From the NCBI RefSeq assembly GCF_008329985.2, contig NZ_CP038437.2, positions 4,464,001-4,528,000 on the forward strand: a stretch of DNA of 64,000 nt, in the 5' to 3' direction. The number at the start of each line of letters is the position of its first letter. The first letter of the stretch is position 1. The notes beneath the pieces are model-generated. The model was not told the origin of the DNA and ran no database searches. It was given only the letters and a program-made list of their open reading frames with translations. The position numbers and the translations under genes were made by a program. Shown one piece after another: positions 8,776 through 18,002 of this stretch. The DNA is from Halomonas binhaiensis (GTDB lineage Bacteria; Pseudomonadota; Gammaproteobacteria; Pseudomonadales; Halomonadaceae).

Positions 8776-9786
8776 TTATGCGTAGAACGCCGGACGTTCA
8801 GGCAATTCAATACGTTCGATCTGTCCACTCTGCTGTGCCTTCACGCAGGCATCACTGGCTACGGCAGCGGCAAGGCCATCCCAGGATGAAGGCCCCTGGA
8901 TATCGCCACTGGCAGTGCCATCGATGAAGGCTTGCAGCTCGACACTGAATGCATCGGCAAAACGATCCTTCCAGTCCTGCAGAATGTCGGTGGACAGCCT
9001 GCCCGCCTGGCGATATTCCAGGCTCTCGGGTTGAGGCAGGCTGGCGATGCCCTCCTCACCCACCAGTTGGCACTGAATATCGTAGCCATAGCGGCAGTTG
9101 ACGAAGACTTCTACATCGATACGCACGCCCTTGGCGGTTTCCAGCAGTACGATCTGCGGATCTGCCACCTTGTCATGCGCGTAGCGGGTCTTGCGCGGAA
9201 ATACGACCTGGGCACTGACAAAGTCGTCGTCCAGTAGCCAGCGCAACACGTCCAGCTCATGCACCAGCGTGTCTTCAATGGCCATGGGAGTGATGTAGCG
9301 CTCCGGCACTTCCGCATTGCGGTGCGCCGCATGAATCATCAACGCCTCACCCAGCTTGCCGGCATCCAGCACTGCCTTGAGCTTGCGATAGCCAGTATCG
9401 AAGCGACGCATGTAGCCGACCTGGACAAGCCGGCGTCCGGCCGCGATCTCGGCTTCGATGATGCGCTGGCAACCTTCGGCGGTAGTGGCCAACGGCTTCT
9501 CGCAGAATACCGGCTTGCCAGCCTGGATAGCGGCAATCACATAGTCTTCATGCGTCGGTCCCCAGGAGGTGACCAGAATGGCATCGACATCCGTGCCTGC
9601 GATCAGCGCCTCACCACTTTCATACACATGGGCTTCGCCACCAAGGCGTTCGACCAGATGATGGGCATTGGCCTCATCGACGTCGGCGACAGCGCTGATC
9701 CGCGCCCCGGTCAATTCTTGTGTGATACGCAACGCATGAGCCTCGCCGATCATGCCGGCGCCGATGATACCGATATTGACGGTCAT
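8776..9786 (-). CDS. iolG: myo-Inositol 2-dehydrogenase
   Basis: A 336-residue Gfo/Idh/MocA-family oxidoreductase. IolG oxidises myo-inositol to scyllo-inosose with NAD+, the first catabolic step. The Rossmann motif GAGMIG is at residues 9-14. Lys97 (in CEKPLA), Asp172 and His176 fall at the same positions as the catalytic residues of Bacillus subtilis inositol dehydrogenase, which supports the specific assignment. A GAGGAG ribosome site lies 6 bp before the ATG. It is the last gene of the iolI-iolH-iolG operon. Confidence 0.93.
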   Translation of the reverse strand: MTVNIGIIGAGMIGEAHALRITQELTGARISAVADVDEANAHHLVERLGGEAHVYESGEALIAGTDVDAILVTSWGPTHEDYVIAAIQAGKPVFCEKPLATTAEGCQRIIEAEIAAGRRLVQVGYMRRFDTGYRKLKAVLDAGKLGEALMIHAAHRNAEVPERYITPMAIEDTLVHELDVLRWLLDDDFVSAQVVFPRKTRYAHDKVADPQIVLLETAKGVRIDVEVFVNCRYGYDIQCQLVGEEGIASLPQPESLEYRQAGRLSTDILQDWKDRFADAFSVELQAFIDGTASGDIQGPSSWDGLAAAVASDACVKAQQSGQIERIELPERPAFYA

Positions 9787-9813
9787 GGAAGTCTCCTCAA
9801 AATGTGTCGTGGC

Positions 9814-10713
9814 TCAGCTATTCCAGTACTTGTCGATATACCGCTGGATCTCCTCGCGCATGAAGCGCGAGGAGTCCTCGGCACGTTCTTCCCAGGCAAA
9901 TACGCAGCTGGAAAAGACGCCATCGAATCCGATTTCATGCAGAGTCTTGAAGAAAACATCCCAGTCGATCTCGCCTTCACCGATATCCAGGTGCTGGTGC
10001 ACGCGGGCCGCGGAGCCTGGCGGGTTGACGATGTAACGCAGTTGCGACGAAGCCTTGTGATTAAAGGTATCAGCCACTCGCGCATGCACCAGCACATCCC
10101 TGGTCATGCGGATGGTCTCGGCAAGATCATCGCCATAGAAGAAGGAGTGCGGCGCAATATAGGAGCACTTCACTGACGGGGAGTTGATGGTCTTGATGAT
10201 GTCCACCGCCGGTTCCATGGTTTCGATCCAGTCTTCCGGGTGCGGTTCGATGCTCAGCGTCAGCCCTTCTCGCTCCAGCATGGGTACCAGCACCTCCATG
10301 GAACGCCAGAAGGCATTCTCGCAGGCCTCGGGGGTATGAATGCCATCCCGGTCGACAGTGGAACGCTCCGGCGAGCCGCCACGACCGAACTCGGAAACCA
10401 GCAGATCACATTCCATCTCGACAGCGATTTCGATGGTGCGCTTCCAGTTGTCCATGGCCATCTCCCACTCATCACGGTAGGGGCTGGACCAGCGATACAT
10501 GGGCTGCAGCGTGGCCAGGCCAACGCCATGATCCTTCATTGCCTTCTTGAAGGAACGCACACGCTCGGGATATACCCGCGGCCGCGTCCACCAGGCGAGG
10601 AAATCCGGGCGAGGCGAAAGCTCGATGTATTCATAGCCCAGCTCGGCTGTCAGACGGCACGTTTCCTCGAGCGAGAGGTGCCGGTGCATATGGGGGTCGA
10701 GAGCGATTTTCAT
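9814..10713 (-). CDS. iolH: IolH-family sugar-phosphate isomerase/epimerase-like protein
   Basis: A 299-residue TIM-barrel protein starting MKIALDPHMHRHLSLEE, which closely resembles the start of IolH proteins, followed by the YEYIELSPR motif. IolH is found in inositol operons of Gram-positive and Gram-negative bacteria, but its reaction is not firmly established. Metal-binding-type residues are present in SIEPHPED and VHARVADTFNH. It lies between iolI and iolG, 27 bp before iolG, with a GAGGAG ribosome site. Confidence 0.82.
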   Translation of the reverse strand: MKIALDPHMHRHLSLEETCRLTAELGYEYIELSPRPDFLAWWTRPRVYPERVRSFKKAMKDHGVGLATLQPMYRWSSPYRDEWEMAMDNWKRTIEIAVEMECDLLVSEFGRGGSPERSTVDRDGIHTPEACENAFWRSMEVLVPMLEREGLTLSIEPHPEDWIETMEPAVDIIKTINSPSVKCSYIAPHSFFYGDDLAETIRMTRDVLVHARVADTFNHKASSQLRYIVNPPGSAARVHQHLDIGEGEIDWDVFFKTLHEIGFDGVFSSCVFAWEERAEDSSRFMREEIQRYIDKYWNS

Positions 10714-10806
10714 GGCGCAGCTCCTCTATGAATGGCGCGTCGATAAGCGCACGTCCTGCCAATCAGGGCGATTGCATATCGCGTCGTCGGTTTTCTCGGG
10801 TTGGCA

Positions 10807-11622
10807 TCAGGCGCCAACGTGCTCTCGCAGGAACGCGATGCTGTCCTTGAGCGCGGCAATGGGATCGTCAGCCGCATGTACACTGTCGGCAAAAGGCTCG
10901 AAAGAGACATGGCCGTGATAGCCGCCTTGCAGCAATTGAATCAGCTGGCCTGCGTTATCCAGGCGGTCAGCCTCACCCACCAGCAGGCGGTCACCATCGA
11001 GCATGGCTGCGAAATCCAGCCCTGGATCTTCGATACCGGAAACATGCACAAGCCCGGTACGCTGAGGATACAGTTCGGTCTCTCCTGCGCCTTGATGATG
11101 GAAGGTGTCATGAACCAGCGAGAAGCGCTCACCCAGCCCCAACTCATCAATGACAGCAATGGCCTCGCGCTTGAAACGCAATGTGGAGAACGGAAAGCCC
11201 AGTGGTTCCACGAAACCTTTAAGGCCCTGCCGGCCAAGAATGCCATCCAGTGCCACCAGGGCCTTGCGCATGTCCGTGGGGGCCCCGCTGCCATCGCTAT
11301 CCACCAAGGGACACAGCACCAGCCCTTGACCACCGGCCGCAGCAGTCAGCGCAGCCAGGCGTTCCGCCTGATCTGCACGCTCGGCATTCCACACATTGAA
11401 GGGATAGAGCGCATTGAGACTGAGCACGGTCAGCCCCAGCTCCTTGGCCCGAGCACCTACGGTGCAGGCCTGGTCCAGGCTAGTCAGGCTGTTGTCACCC
11501 ACGTCATTGCGCAGCTCGATGGCATCGATATCGAGTGCAATCGCAGCCTGCATCAGCTCTTCAATGGAAAAACGCGGGTAAATCATATGATTGAGAGCAA
11601 AACGAAGCGAAGAGCTGGCCAT
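10807..11622 (-). CDS. iolI: IolI-like inosose isomerase (TIM barrel)
   Basis: A 271-residue xylose-isomerase-like TIM-barrel protein, similar in length and motif layout to IolI (2-keto-myo-inositol isomerase), which interconverts inososes so that D-chiro-inositol can enter the pathway. Likely metal ligands are Glu in FVEPLGFPF, the Asp/His pair in VHDTFHH, His in VHVSG and Glu in SFEPF. It is the first gene of the iolI-H-G operon and has an IolR-type operator about 90 bp upstream. The exact substrate is inferred. Confidence 0.75.
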   Translation of the reverse strand: MASSSLRFALNHMIYPRFSIEELMQAAIALDIDAIELRNDVGDNSLTSLDQACTVGARAKELGLTVLSLNALYPFNVWNAERADQAERLAALTAAAGGQGLVLCPLVDSDGSGAPTDMRKALVALDGILGRQGLKGFVEPLGFPFSTLRFKREAIAVIDELGLGERFSLVHDTFHHQGAGETELYPQRTGLVHVSGIEDPGLDFAAMLDGDRLLVGEADRLDNAGQLIQLLQGGYHGHVSFEPFADSVHAADDPIAALKDSIAFLREHVGA

Positions 11623-11705
11623 GGTGTTCGTCCTGTAAAGAGATACGCTGGGGAAACGGCGTGGCTACCGACAACTACGGATCTGTCGTGCCGTGAATGC
11701 ACCGC

Positions 11706-11734
11706 AGACTAGAACACACATTCCAAACAATCAA
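11706..11734 (-). promoter_or_regulatory. Predicted iolI-H-G promoter
   Basis: On the minus strand, -35 TTGATT (11729-11734), 17-bp spacer, -10 TAGTCT (11706-11711), with the operator inside the spacer. The layout is the same as at the iolC promoter. The 433-bp gap from 11623 to 12055 also holds the iolR control region. Confidence 0.5.
11711..11724 (-). promoter_or_regulatory. IolR-type operator, copy 4 (iolI-H-G promoter)
   Basis: AGAACACACATTCC fits (A/G)GAA-N6-TTCC. The surrounding 25 bp nearly match copy 1 at 1858-1871, including the TAGTC that follows on the minus strand. Confidence 0.65.
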
Positions 11735-11891
11735 TAAAAAGAATTTTTCATTCTCGACATTTCAGACAGTCAGAGAAAATCAATTAATTTCATTATTAAT
11801 CAATATGATAAACAAGAAATGCTTGTACCGAACAAGGCATTACATCGCTCCAGAATCGACTAAAGGACAAGACGCAGAGGCCCAATTACCT

Positions 11892-11924
11892 TCACAATGC
11901 TCTCAAATCGTCACAATGCTCTCA
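11892..11924 (+). repeat. Two 14-bp direct repeats upstream of iolR
   Basis: TCACAATGCTCTCA occurs at 11892-11905 and again at 11911-11924, a 19-bp period, just upstream of the putative iolR promoter. It may be a paired binding site for an activator. Confidence 0.6.
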
Positions 11925-11970
11925 GGAATGGATGAAACGTTTTATTTTCGTTCTATACTAAAGCATCAAT

Positions 11971-11984
11971 GGAATTTTTATTCC
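11971..11984 (+). promoter_or_regulatory. IolR-type operator, copy 5 (iolR promoter)
   Basis: GGAATTTTTATTCC is a full match to GGAA-N6-TTCC. A TATACT at 11954-11959 could be the -10, placing the operator at the start of transcription, as expected for autorepression of iolR. Confidence 0.7.
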
Positions 11985-12055
11985 GGATCAATCAGGATGA
12001 GTGGAACCGCAGCATCCGGCGCCCTCCGGAATGACCGCAGACAGAGGGGTACTCC

Positions 12056-12946
12056 ATGTCCCAGCCAGTGTCTCAACTACCGCAGGATTTTGCTGCGCTG
12101 GAAGCGCAGATCACAGAGCAATACCCGAGGTTGAGCCGGCGGCTGCAACAAACCGCACGCTTCATGCTCGATCATCCTCAGGAAGTGGCCTTCGCCACTG
12201 TCGCGAAACTGGCCGAACAGGCAGGCGTCACGCCTTCAACGCTGATTCGTTTTGCCAACAGCTTCGGTTTCAAGGGCTTCTCCGATATGCAGAAGCTGTT
12301 TCGCTCACGCCTGGTGGAAGAACTGCCGAACTATACCGAGCGCATTCATGCGGTACGCACTGCGACGGGCGAGACCCCCAGCGGCGCTCAACTGTTGTGG
12401 GAGTTCGCCGAAGCCAACCGGGAAGTGCTGGAACAGTTGCCCGGGCGCATCGATCCGCGCCTGCTGGAATCCGCTCTGGATATTCTCGAGCGTGCAGAAG
12501 CGATCCATGTCATGGGCACCCGGCGCAGCTTCGTGGCCGCCAGCTACATCAACTATGCGCTCAACCATATCGATAAGCGCAGTCATCTGGTCAGCGGGCT
12601 GGGCGGCATGCATGCCGAGCAGATCAAGTCCATCAGTCCCAAGGATGCTCTGCTGGTGGTGAGTTTCTCGCCCTATGCCCAGGAAACCCGCGATGCGGCA
12701 GACCAGGCCCACGAACGTGGCGTACCGCTGATCGCCATCACCGACTCCAGCCTCAGCCCGTTGGCGCGAGTGGCCGATGTCACTCTGGTGGTTCAAGAGG
12801 CAGAGGTGAAGAGCTTTCGTGGACTGACGGCAACTCTGTGCCTGGCGCAATCCATGGCCATTGCACTGGGCATGCGCAGTGACAGCGCCGCTGAATCCAC
12901 ACGCAATGCATCCGTCAATCATGACAGCGCCCCGGCATCGGGATGA
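12056..12946 (+). CDS. iolR: RpiR/MurR-family regulator of inositol catabolism
   Basis: A 296-residue regulator: an N-terminal RpiR-type helix-turn-helix (about 25-85, with VAKLAEQAGVTPSTLIRFA) and a C-terminal SIS sugar-phosphate-binding domain (about 130-260, including IHVMGTRRSF). RpiR-type IolR proteins repress iol genes and are released by a phosphorylated intermediate. The ATG follows AGAGGGG at 6 bp. It lies divergent from iolI-H-G and 33 bp before iolB. Palindromes matching the known GGAA-N6-TTCC type precede it and the other inositol units. Confidence 0.88.
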   Translation: MSQPVSQLPQDFAALEAQITEQYPRLSRRLQQTARFMLDHPQEVAFATVAKLAEQAGVTPSTLIRFANSFGFKGFSDMQKLFRSRLVEELPNYTERIHAVRTATGETPSGAQLLWEFAEANREVLEQLPGRIDPRLLESALDILERAEAIHVMGTRRSFVAASYINYALNHIDKRSHLVSGLGGMHAEQIKSISPKDALLVVSFSPYAQETRDAADQAHERGVPLIAITDSSLSPLARVADVTLVVQEAEVKSFRGLTATLCLAQSMAIALGMRSDSAAESTRNASVNHDSAPASG

Positions 12947-12979
12947 TGCCGGGCCAGACCACACCTTGAGGAGATATCC

Positions 12980-13783
12980 ATGAGCTCGCTTCTCGTACGT
13001 CCCCACGCGCCCGACAACGATGGCCGAGTGCTCGAAGTCACCCCTGAATCCGCGGGCTGGGAGCATGTCGGCTTCCGTGTCCACAAGCTCGCCAAGGGAC
13101 AGACCCTCACCGGCGAGACGGGTGATCGGGAGCATTGCCTGGTGCTGCTGAGCGGACGCGCCAACATCGCCGGTGGCGGTGAGCGCTGGGACAACATCGG
13201 CGAGCGCATGGATGTCTTCGAGAAGATACCGCCCTATTCGGTATACCTGCCCAATGGTGTGGACTTTGCGATTGAAGCCCTGACCGACATAGAACTGGCG
13301 GTATGCAGTGCGCCAGGCAAGGGCAACCATGGGCCGCGACTGATCGCGCCAGAACAGGTCAAGTGCTCGACCCGTGGTGGCGGCAGCAATACCCGTCATA
13401 TTCAGGATATCCTGCCGGAGACAGAAGCGGCCGACAGCCTGCTGGTGGTTGAGGTCTACACACCGGAGGGCAACTGGTCGAGCTATCCGCCACACAAGCA
13501 CGATGTGGATAACCTGCCTGAAGAGTCGGTGCTGGAAGAAACCTACTACCACCGCCTCAACCCTTCCCAGGGCTTCGCCTTCCAGCGCGTCTATACCGAT
13601 GACCGCTCGCTGGACGAGACCATGGCCGTGGAAAACGGTTGTTGCGTGATGGTACCACGGGGTTACCACCCCGCCGGCACTCCCCACGGCTACGAACTGT
13701 ACTACCTCAACGTCATGGCCGGGCCCAAACGCGAGTGGAAGTTCAAGAATGACCCTGAGCACGAGTGGATCGTGCAGCGCTGA
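12980..13783 (+). CDS. iolB: 5-deoxy-glucuronate isomerase
   Basis: A 267-residue IolB-family cupin enzyme that isomerises 5-deoxy-glucuronate to 2-deoxy-5-keto-gluconate, between the IolD and IolC steps. The metal-binding segment YPPHKHDVDNLPEES and the C-terminal GYHPAGTPHGYELYYLN are characteristic, and the length is usual. A GGAG ribosome site is 6 bp before the ATG. It is co-transcribed with iolR and ends at a strong terminator. Confidence 0.95.
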   Translation: MSSLLVRPHAPDNDGRVLEVTPESAGWEHVGFRVHKLAKGQTLTGETGDREHCLVLLSGRANIAGGGERWDNIGERMDVFEKIPPYSVYLPNGVDFAIEALTDIELAVCSAPGKGNHGPRLIAPEQVKCSTRGGGSNTRHIQDILPETEAADSLLVVEVYTPEGNWSSYPPHKHDVDNLPEESVLEETYYHRLNPSQGFAFQRVYTDDRSLDETMAVENGCCVMVPRGYHPAGTPHGYELYYLNVMAGPKREWKFKNDPEHEWIVQR

Positions 13784-13825
13784 ACTCCACTACACAACTG
13801 AAGCCAGCACCGAACGTCTCTCTTT

Positions 13826-13851
13826 GCCCCGCATATCCGCGGGGCTTTTTT
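13826..13851 (+). terminator. Intrinsic terminator after iolB
   Basis: Hairpin GCCCCGC...GCGGGGC followed by six T residues, 42 bp after the iolB stop. Confidence 0.9.
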
Positions 13852-13894
13852 GTCTACGGGGTCCTTTGTGTCAGCGGAGTCCTTTCCAGCCGAA

Positions 13895-14881
13895 TCACGC
13901 AAAGCGAATGACGCATTCTTCTTCCAGGGAGCGTTGAGCAGCATCGGCCAGCCTGAGGGCTTCGACACCGTCATCGATGGTCGCACGGGGTACGCGCCCC
14001 TCCTTCCAGCTTCGATAGAAGTCATCGAGCTCACCGCGGTAGGCCTCGGCATAGCGCTCCAGGAAGAACCATTTGGGTGGCTCCTCAAGCTGCCCTTGCG
14101 TGCCGATAATCTTGAGCCTCGTATCGGTTTCGTTCTCGGCTTGCAACATGCCCCCGCTACCAAAGGCTTCGATGCGCTGGTCGTACCCGAAGCAAGCCCG
14201 GCGTGACACGCTGATGGTGCATAACCGGCCGGACACCGTTGTCATCACCACTACTGCGGTATCCACGTCCCCCACTTCAGCAATGGCGGGATCGACCAGA
14301 CAGCTGCCAGTCGCATGCAAGGTGGCGATGGGCTCATCCAACAGCCAGCGTGCCATATCGAAATCGTGGATCATCATGTCGCGGAAGATACCGCCAGAGC
14401 CCGCCAGGTAGTCAGCAGGAGGCGGCGCCGGGTCACGGCTGGTGAAGCTCAGCACTTCCAGGTTACCGATGCGCCCGGATGCCAGGGCCTGCTTGAGGGC
14501 CCCATACTGAGGGTCATGCCGACGATTGAAAGCCAGGGCACAATGCACACCAGAATCTGCGATGGTTTGGGCACTACGCTCGGATGCCGCCAGGTCAAGC
14601 GCGATAGGTTTCTCGCATAGTACGGCCTTGCCTGCGGCCGCAGCACGTTCCAGATAGTCGATATGCGTACTGGTGCTCGAGGCAATCAGTACGGCATCGA
14701 TCTCGGCATCGGCAAAGACGTCATCGACACGTCTCACCACACTGCTGTATTTACGGGCCAAAACCTCTGCGTTCTGCGCACAGGCATCCACGACAGCCGC
14801 CAACTCGATCTGCGGATGAGCGCAGATCGAATCAGCGTGGACCTTGCCAATCCGACCTGCCCCGATAAGTGCGAGTCTCAT
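13895..14881 (-). CDS. Inositol 2-dehydrogenase-like oxidoreductase (Gfo/Idh/MocA)
   Basis: A 328-residue Gfo/Idh/MocA dehydrogenase, the second in the island. It has Rossmann GAGRIG (7-12), Lys91 in CEKPIAL, and Asp168/His172 in FRDMMIHDFDMARW, the usual catalytic trio. It resembles proteobacterial IdhA/MocA-type inositol dehydrogenases and may act on myo-inositol or another isomer. It lies alone on the minus strand, divergent from the ABC permease and sharing the control region with the operator at 14983-14996. The AAGGGA ribosome site is 7 bp before the ATG. Confidence 0.85.
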   Translation of the reverse strand: MRLALIGAGRIGKVHADSICAHPQIELAAVVDACAQNAEVLARKYSSVVRRVDDVFADAEIDAVLIASSTSTHIDYLERAAAAGKAVLCEKPIALDLAASERSAQTIADSGVHCALAFNRRHDPQYGALKQALASGRIGNLEVLSFTSRDPAPPPADYLAGSGGIFRDMMIHDFDMARWLLDEPIATLHATGSCLVDPAIAEVGDVDTAVVVMTTVSGRLCTISVSRRACFGYDQRIEAFGSGGMLQAENETDTRLKIIGTQGQLEEPPKWFFLERYAEAYRGELDDFYRSWKEGRVPRATIDDGVEALRLADAAQRSLEEECVIRFA

Positions 14882-14982
14882 GTTGTTTCCCTTTGACTGA
14901 TGGGCCTTTCAAGCAGAGCGATACGCTCACGGAGTGATAAAGCCGCGCCTGCAGCACGGTTCCTGGAAAGGATGGATCAAAG

Positions 14983-14996
14983 GGAATAAAAATTCC
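14983..14996 (+). promoter_or_regulatory. IolR-type operator, copy 6 (divergent dehydrogenase/ABC promoter)
   Basis: GGAATAAAAATTCC fits GGAA-N6-TTCC and lies midway between the divergent dehydrogenase and ABC permease genes, so it could control both. Confidence 0.7.
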
Positions 14997-14999
14997 GAC

Positions 15000-15013
15000 T
15001 ATACCAAAGTATA
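15000..15013. promoter_or_regulatory. TATAC-N4-GTATA palindrome
   Basis: TATACCAAAGTATA, the reverse complement of the sequence at 1901-1914 and at nearly the same spacing from its operator. Read on the minus strand it supplies a TATACT -10 for the dehydrogenase gene. Confidence 0.5.
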
Positions 15014-15173
15014 GAATTTTTAGTTTGAAACAATACCACACGGAATCTACATTTCATTCAGCGCTTCAAAAGCGTGATTGCACTCAGCTGCAGCACACCG
15101 ACCACTGCATAGAGATCCACGACGCCGGACAACAACAATGACAGTCAGAACCGCGGACAGTGAGCACCACGCC

Positions 15174-16283
15174 ATGAACAGCACAACTTCCCAAGACACG
15201 TCAGACGAGCGCCTGCAACACATCAATCCCTTCAAGAAAGCCTTGCACCGTCCAGAATTCGGCGCTGTCGCCGGCACCATTCTGGTCGTTCTGTTCTTTG
15301 TTTTCGTTGCCTCGGGCACTGGCATGTTCTCCGGGGCCGGCGTGATCAACTTTCTTGAAGTATCCGCTCAACTGGGGATCATTGCCGTCGCGGCAGCCCT
15401 GTTGATGATCGGCGGAGAGTTCGATCTGTCGATCGGCTCCATGATCGGCTTTGCCGGCATGCTGATCGCCATTCCCGCCGTGCAGTACGGCTGGCCACTC
15501 TGGGCGGCGCTGGCATTTGCCTTCAGCTGTGCACTGGCCATTGGTGCGCTCAATGGCTGGCTGGTGGTACGCACCGGCCTGCCGTCCTTCATCGTTACCC
15601 TGGGTTTTCTGTTCATTCTGCGCGGCGTTGCCATCGGCGTACCGCGCCTGCTGGCCAACCGCACTCAGATAGGCGGAGTGCACAATGTCATCGGCGATGA
15701 CTGGTTCGCTGCCCTGTTCACGGGAGAAGTCGGCCAAGGCCTGTTCATCTGGCTGGCCAATATTGGCGTGATCGGGACCAATTTCGCAGGCAATCCGATC
15801 GTCAGTGGCATACCCGTTTCCATCGTCTGGTGGCTGGGGCTTACTGGACTGGCGACCTGGGTGTTGCTGTTCACCCGTTTCGGCAACTGGATCTTTGCCT
15901 GCGGCGGAGACAAGACGGCGGCCCGCAATGTCGGCGTACCGGTCAATACCGTCAAGATCGTGCTGTTCATGTTCACTGCCTTCTCCGCCTGCGTGTTCGC
16001 TGCCCTGCAGGTCATGGACACCGGCTCCGCCGATAGCGTGCGCGGCATCCTCAAGGAACTCGAGGCCATCATCGCGGTGGTCATTGGCGGTGCACTGCTG
16101 ACTGGAGGCTATGGCTCGGCCATTGGTGCCAGCTTTGGCGCGCTGATCTTCGGCATGGTGCAGATGGGCATCTTCTACACCGGGGTCAATACCGACTGGT
16201 TCCAGGTCTTTCTCGGCGCCATGTTGCTGATCGCTGTGCTGTTCAATAACTACGTGCGTCGCAAGGCGCTGGAGGCCAAGTGA
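15174..16283 (+). CDS. Inositol-type ABC transporter permease (RbsC-like)
   Basis: A permease of the ribose/inositol (CUT2) type, 369 residues from this start, with about 9-10 hydrophobic helices and the [16 protein letters not shown] segment typical of RbsC-like subunits. It would form the membrane channel for sugar or inositol import with the ATPase that follows. Starts at TTG 15078 or ATG 15138 would add 12-32 residues; I prefer ATG 15174, which precedes the conserved part, although its ribosome site is weak. Its stop overlaps the ATPase start as TGATG. Confidence 0.85.
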   Translation: MNSTTSQDTSDERLQHINPFKKALHRPEFGAVAGTILVVLFFVFVASGTGMFSGAGVINFLEVSAQLGIIAVAAALLMIGGEFDLSIGSMIGFAGMLIAIPAVQYGWPLWAALAFAFSCALAIGALNGWLVVRTGLPSFIVTLGFLFILRGVAIGVPRLLANRTQIGGVHNVIGDDWFAALFTGEVGQGLFIWLANIGVIGTNFAGNPIVSGIPVSIVWWLGLTGLATWVLLFTRFGNWIFACGGDKTAARNVGVPVNTVKIVLFMFTAFSACVFAALQVMDTGSADSVRGILKELEAIIAVVIGGALLTGGYGSAIGASFGALIFGMVQMGIFYTGVNTDWFQVFLGAMLLIAVLFNNYVRRKALEAK

Positions 16284-17113
16284 TGAACGCTCCCGCTCCC
16301 ATGATCGAAATGCGCAAGGTCGACAAGCACTTCGGCAGTGTCATCGCACTCAGTGATATCTCGATGAAAGTCCACTCAGGCGAAGTCATGTGTCTGCTCG
16401 GCGACAACGGTGCCGGCAAGTCGACCTTGATCAAGACCCTGTCTGGCGTACACCAGCCAACTCATGGCGAATTCCTGGTCGATTGCAGGGAGGCCCATTT
16501 CACGTCCCCTTCTGATGCGCTGGATGCCGGTATCGCCACGGTGTTCCAGGATCTGGCCATGATTCCGCTGATGTCGATCACACGTAACTTCTTCATGGGA
16601 CGTGAGCCCACCGTAGGTTGGGGACCACTACGTCGTGTCGACTGGAAGTTCGCCGACCGGGTGGCCCAGGAAGAGATGGCGAAAATCGGCATCGACGTAC
16701 GCGACCCTGGACAACCGGTAGGCACTCTCTCAGGCGGTGAGCGCCAGTGTGTGGCCATCGCCCGCGCGGTGTACTTCGGTGCCAAGGTGCTGATTCTCGA
16801 CGAGCCGACGTCGGCACTGGGCGTCAAGCAGGCATCCGTGGTGCTGCGCTATATCGCCAAGGCCCGTGCCGATGGCCTGGCAGTGATCTTCATCACTCAC
16901 AATGTCCATCACGCCTACCCCGTGGGGGATGCCTTCACCATTCTGAAACGTGGCACCAGCCTGGGGACATTCCGCAAGGAAGACGTCAGTCGCGAGGAAG
17001 TGCTCAACATGATGGCTGGAGGTGCCGAACTGGAGAGTCTCGACGCGGAGTTGGCCGAGTTCCAGCGAGCCGACGACCAGGCCCGCTCACCATCCGCCAG
17101 TGCCGTGGCCTGA
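16283..17113 (+). CDS. Inositol-type ABC transporter ATP-binding protein
   Basis: A 276-residue single-domain ATPase with Walker [10 protein letters not shown], signature LSGGERQ and Walker [12 protein letters not shown]. It is half the length of RbsA-type double ATPases, so the active unit is presumably a dimer. It energises import through the preceding permease. The ATG overlaps the permease stop, and GGAGG lies 7 bp upstream. The C-terminal 30 residues are hydrophilic and poorly conserved. An SDR gene follows after 13 bp. Confidence 0.9.
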   Translation: MNAPAPMIEMRKVDKHFGSVIALSDISMKVHSGEVMCLLGDNGAGKSTLIKTLSGVHQPTHGEFLVDCREAHFTSPSDALDAGIATVFQDLAMIPLMSITRNFFMGREPTVGWGPLRRVDWKFADRVAQEEMAKIGIDVRDPGQPVGTLSGGERQCVAIARAVYFGAKVLILDEPTSALGVKQASVVLRYIAKARADGLAVIFITHNVHHAYPVGDAFTILKRGTSLGTFRKEDVSREEVLNMMAGGAELESLDAELAEFQRADDQARSPSASAVA

Positions 17114-17126
17114 GGGAGCGACCGCC

Positions 17127-18002
17127 ATGTTTTCCGATCACCAGGACAAACTCCATCAGCACAAGCCGCTGGCAGGACAGGTGGCCATCGTTACCGGATC
17201 GACCCAAGGGCTTGGTGAAGCCGTTGCCCGTCACCTGCTGGGCCTGGGTGTGTCAGGACTGGCGCTGTGCGGGCGCCAGCAGGAACGAGGGGAGCAACTA
17301 GCACAAATTCTGGATGAGCAGAGCCAATGCCGCGTGGTCTTCGTTGCCACGGACCTGACACAGGTCGCCGACTGCCGCCAGTTGGTAGCAACCGCCGATG
17401 ATGCCTTCGGCCGAATCGACATGCTGATCAATTGTGCCGGCAACACGGAGCGCGGCACGCTGCTGGACACTGACGAAGCCACCTATGATCGCCTGTTCAG
17501 CGTCAATACCAAGGCCCCATTCTTTCTCATGCAGGAAGTCGCCAGACGCATGATTCGCGATGGTATCGAGGGCCGTATCGTCAACATTCTCAGCATGTCC
17601 GGCCACGGTGGCCAGCCGTTCATCTGTGCCTATAGCGGCAGCAAGGGCGCCCTGGCCACTCTGACACGCAACGCCGCCTACTCGTTGCTGCGTAACCGCA
17701 TTCGAGTCAATGGGCTCAATATCGGCTGGATGAATACACCCGGCGAGCATCGCATTCAGACCGTCACCCATGGAGCTGAAGAGGACTGGCTCGAACGGGC
17801 CGCTCGCCAGCAACCTGCGGGACGCTTGCTGGAGCCTGAGGAAGTCGCCAGTTCCGTGGCTTTTCTGGTGACAGCAGCCTCTGGAATGATGACGGGTGCC
17901 ATCATCGACCTCGACCAGAGTGTGCGCGGCTGCTACGACAGCGCCCCTCAACCACAGGCCGCGATGACGGTTGCCGCCACTTCTGGGGAGGTGTCTTCAT
18001 GA
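17127..18002 (+). CDS. SDR-family oxidoreductase
   Basis: A 291-residue short-chain dehydrogenase/reductase with the cofactor motif TGSTQGLG, the structural motif INCAG, a catalytic Ser in LSMSGHGG and the active site YSGSK. The substrate is unknown; placement between the inositol ABC genes and the dioxygenase suggests a polyol or cyclitol. The start at ATG 17127 follows GAGGGAG; upstream frame extension would overlap the ATPase gene. Its TGA overlaps the ATG of the next gene, indicating translational coupling. Confidence 0.85.
   Translation: MFSDHQDKLHQHKPLAGQVAIVTGSTQGLGEAVARHLLGLGVSGLALCGRQQERGEQLAQILDEQSQCRVVFVATDLTQVADCRQLVATADDAFGRIDMLINCAGNTERGTLLDTDEATYDRLFSVNTKAPFFLMQEVARRMIRDGIEGRIVNILSMSGHGGQPFICAYSGSKGALATLTRNAAYSLLRNRIRVNGLNIGWMNTPGEHRIQTVTHGAEEDWLERAARQQPAGRLLEPEEVASSVAFLVTAASGMMTGAIIDLDQSVRGCYDSAPQPQAAMTVAATSGEVSS

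Noticed and set aside
11740..11755. AGAATTTTTCATTC beside the iolI promoter as another operator
   Set aside because: Half-site spacing is off by one compared with the six accepted sites.
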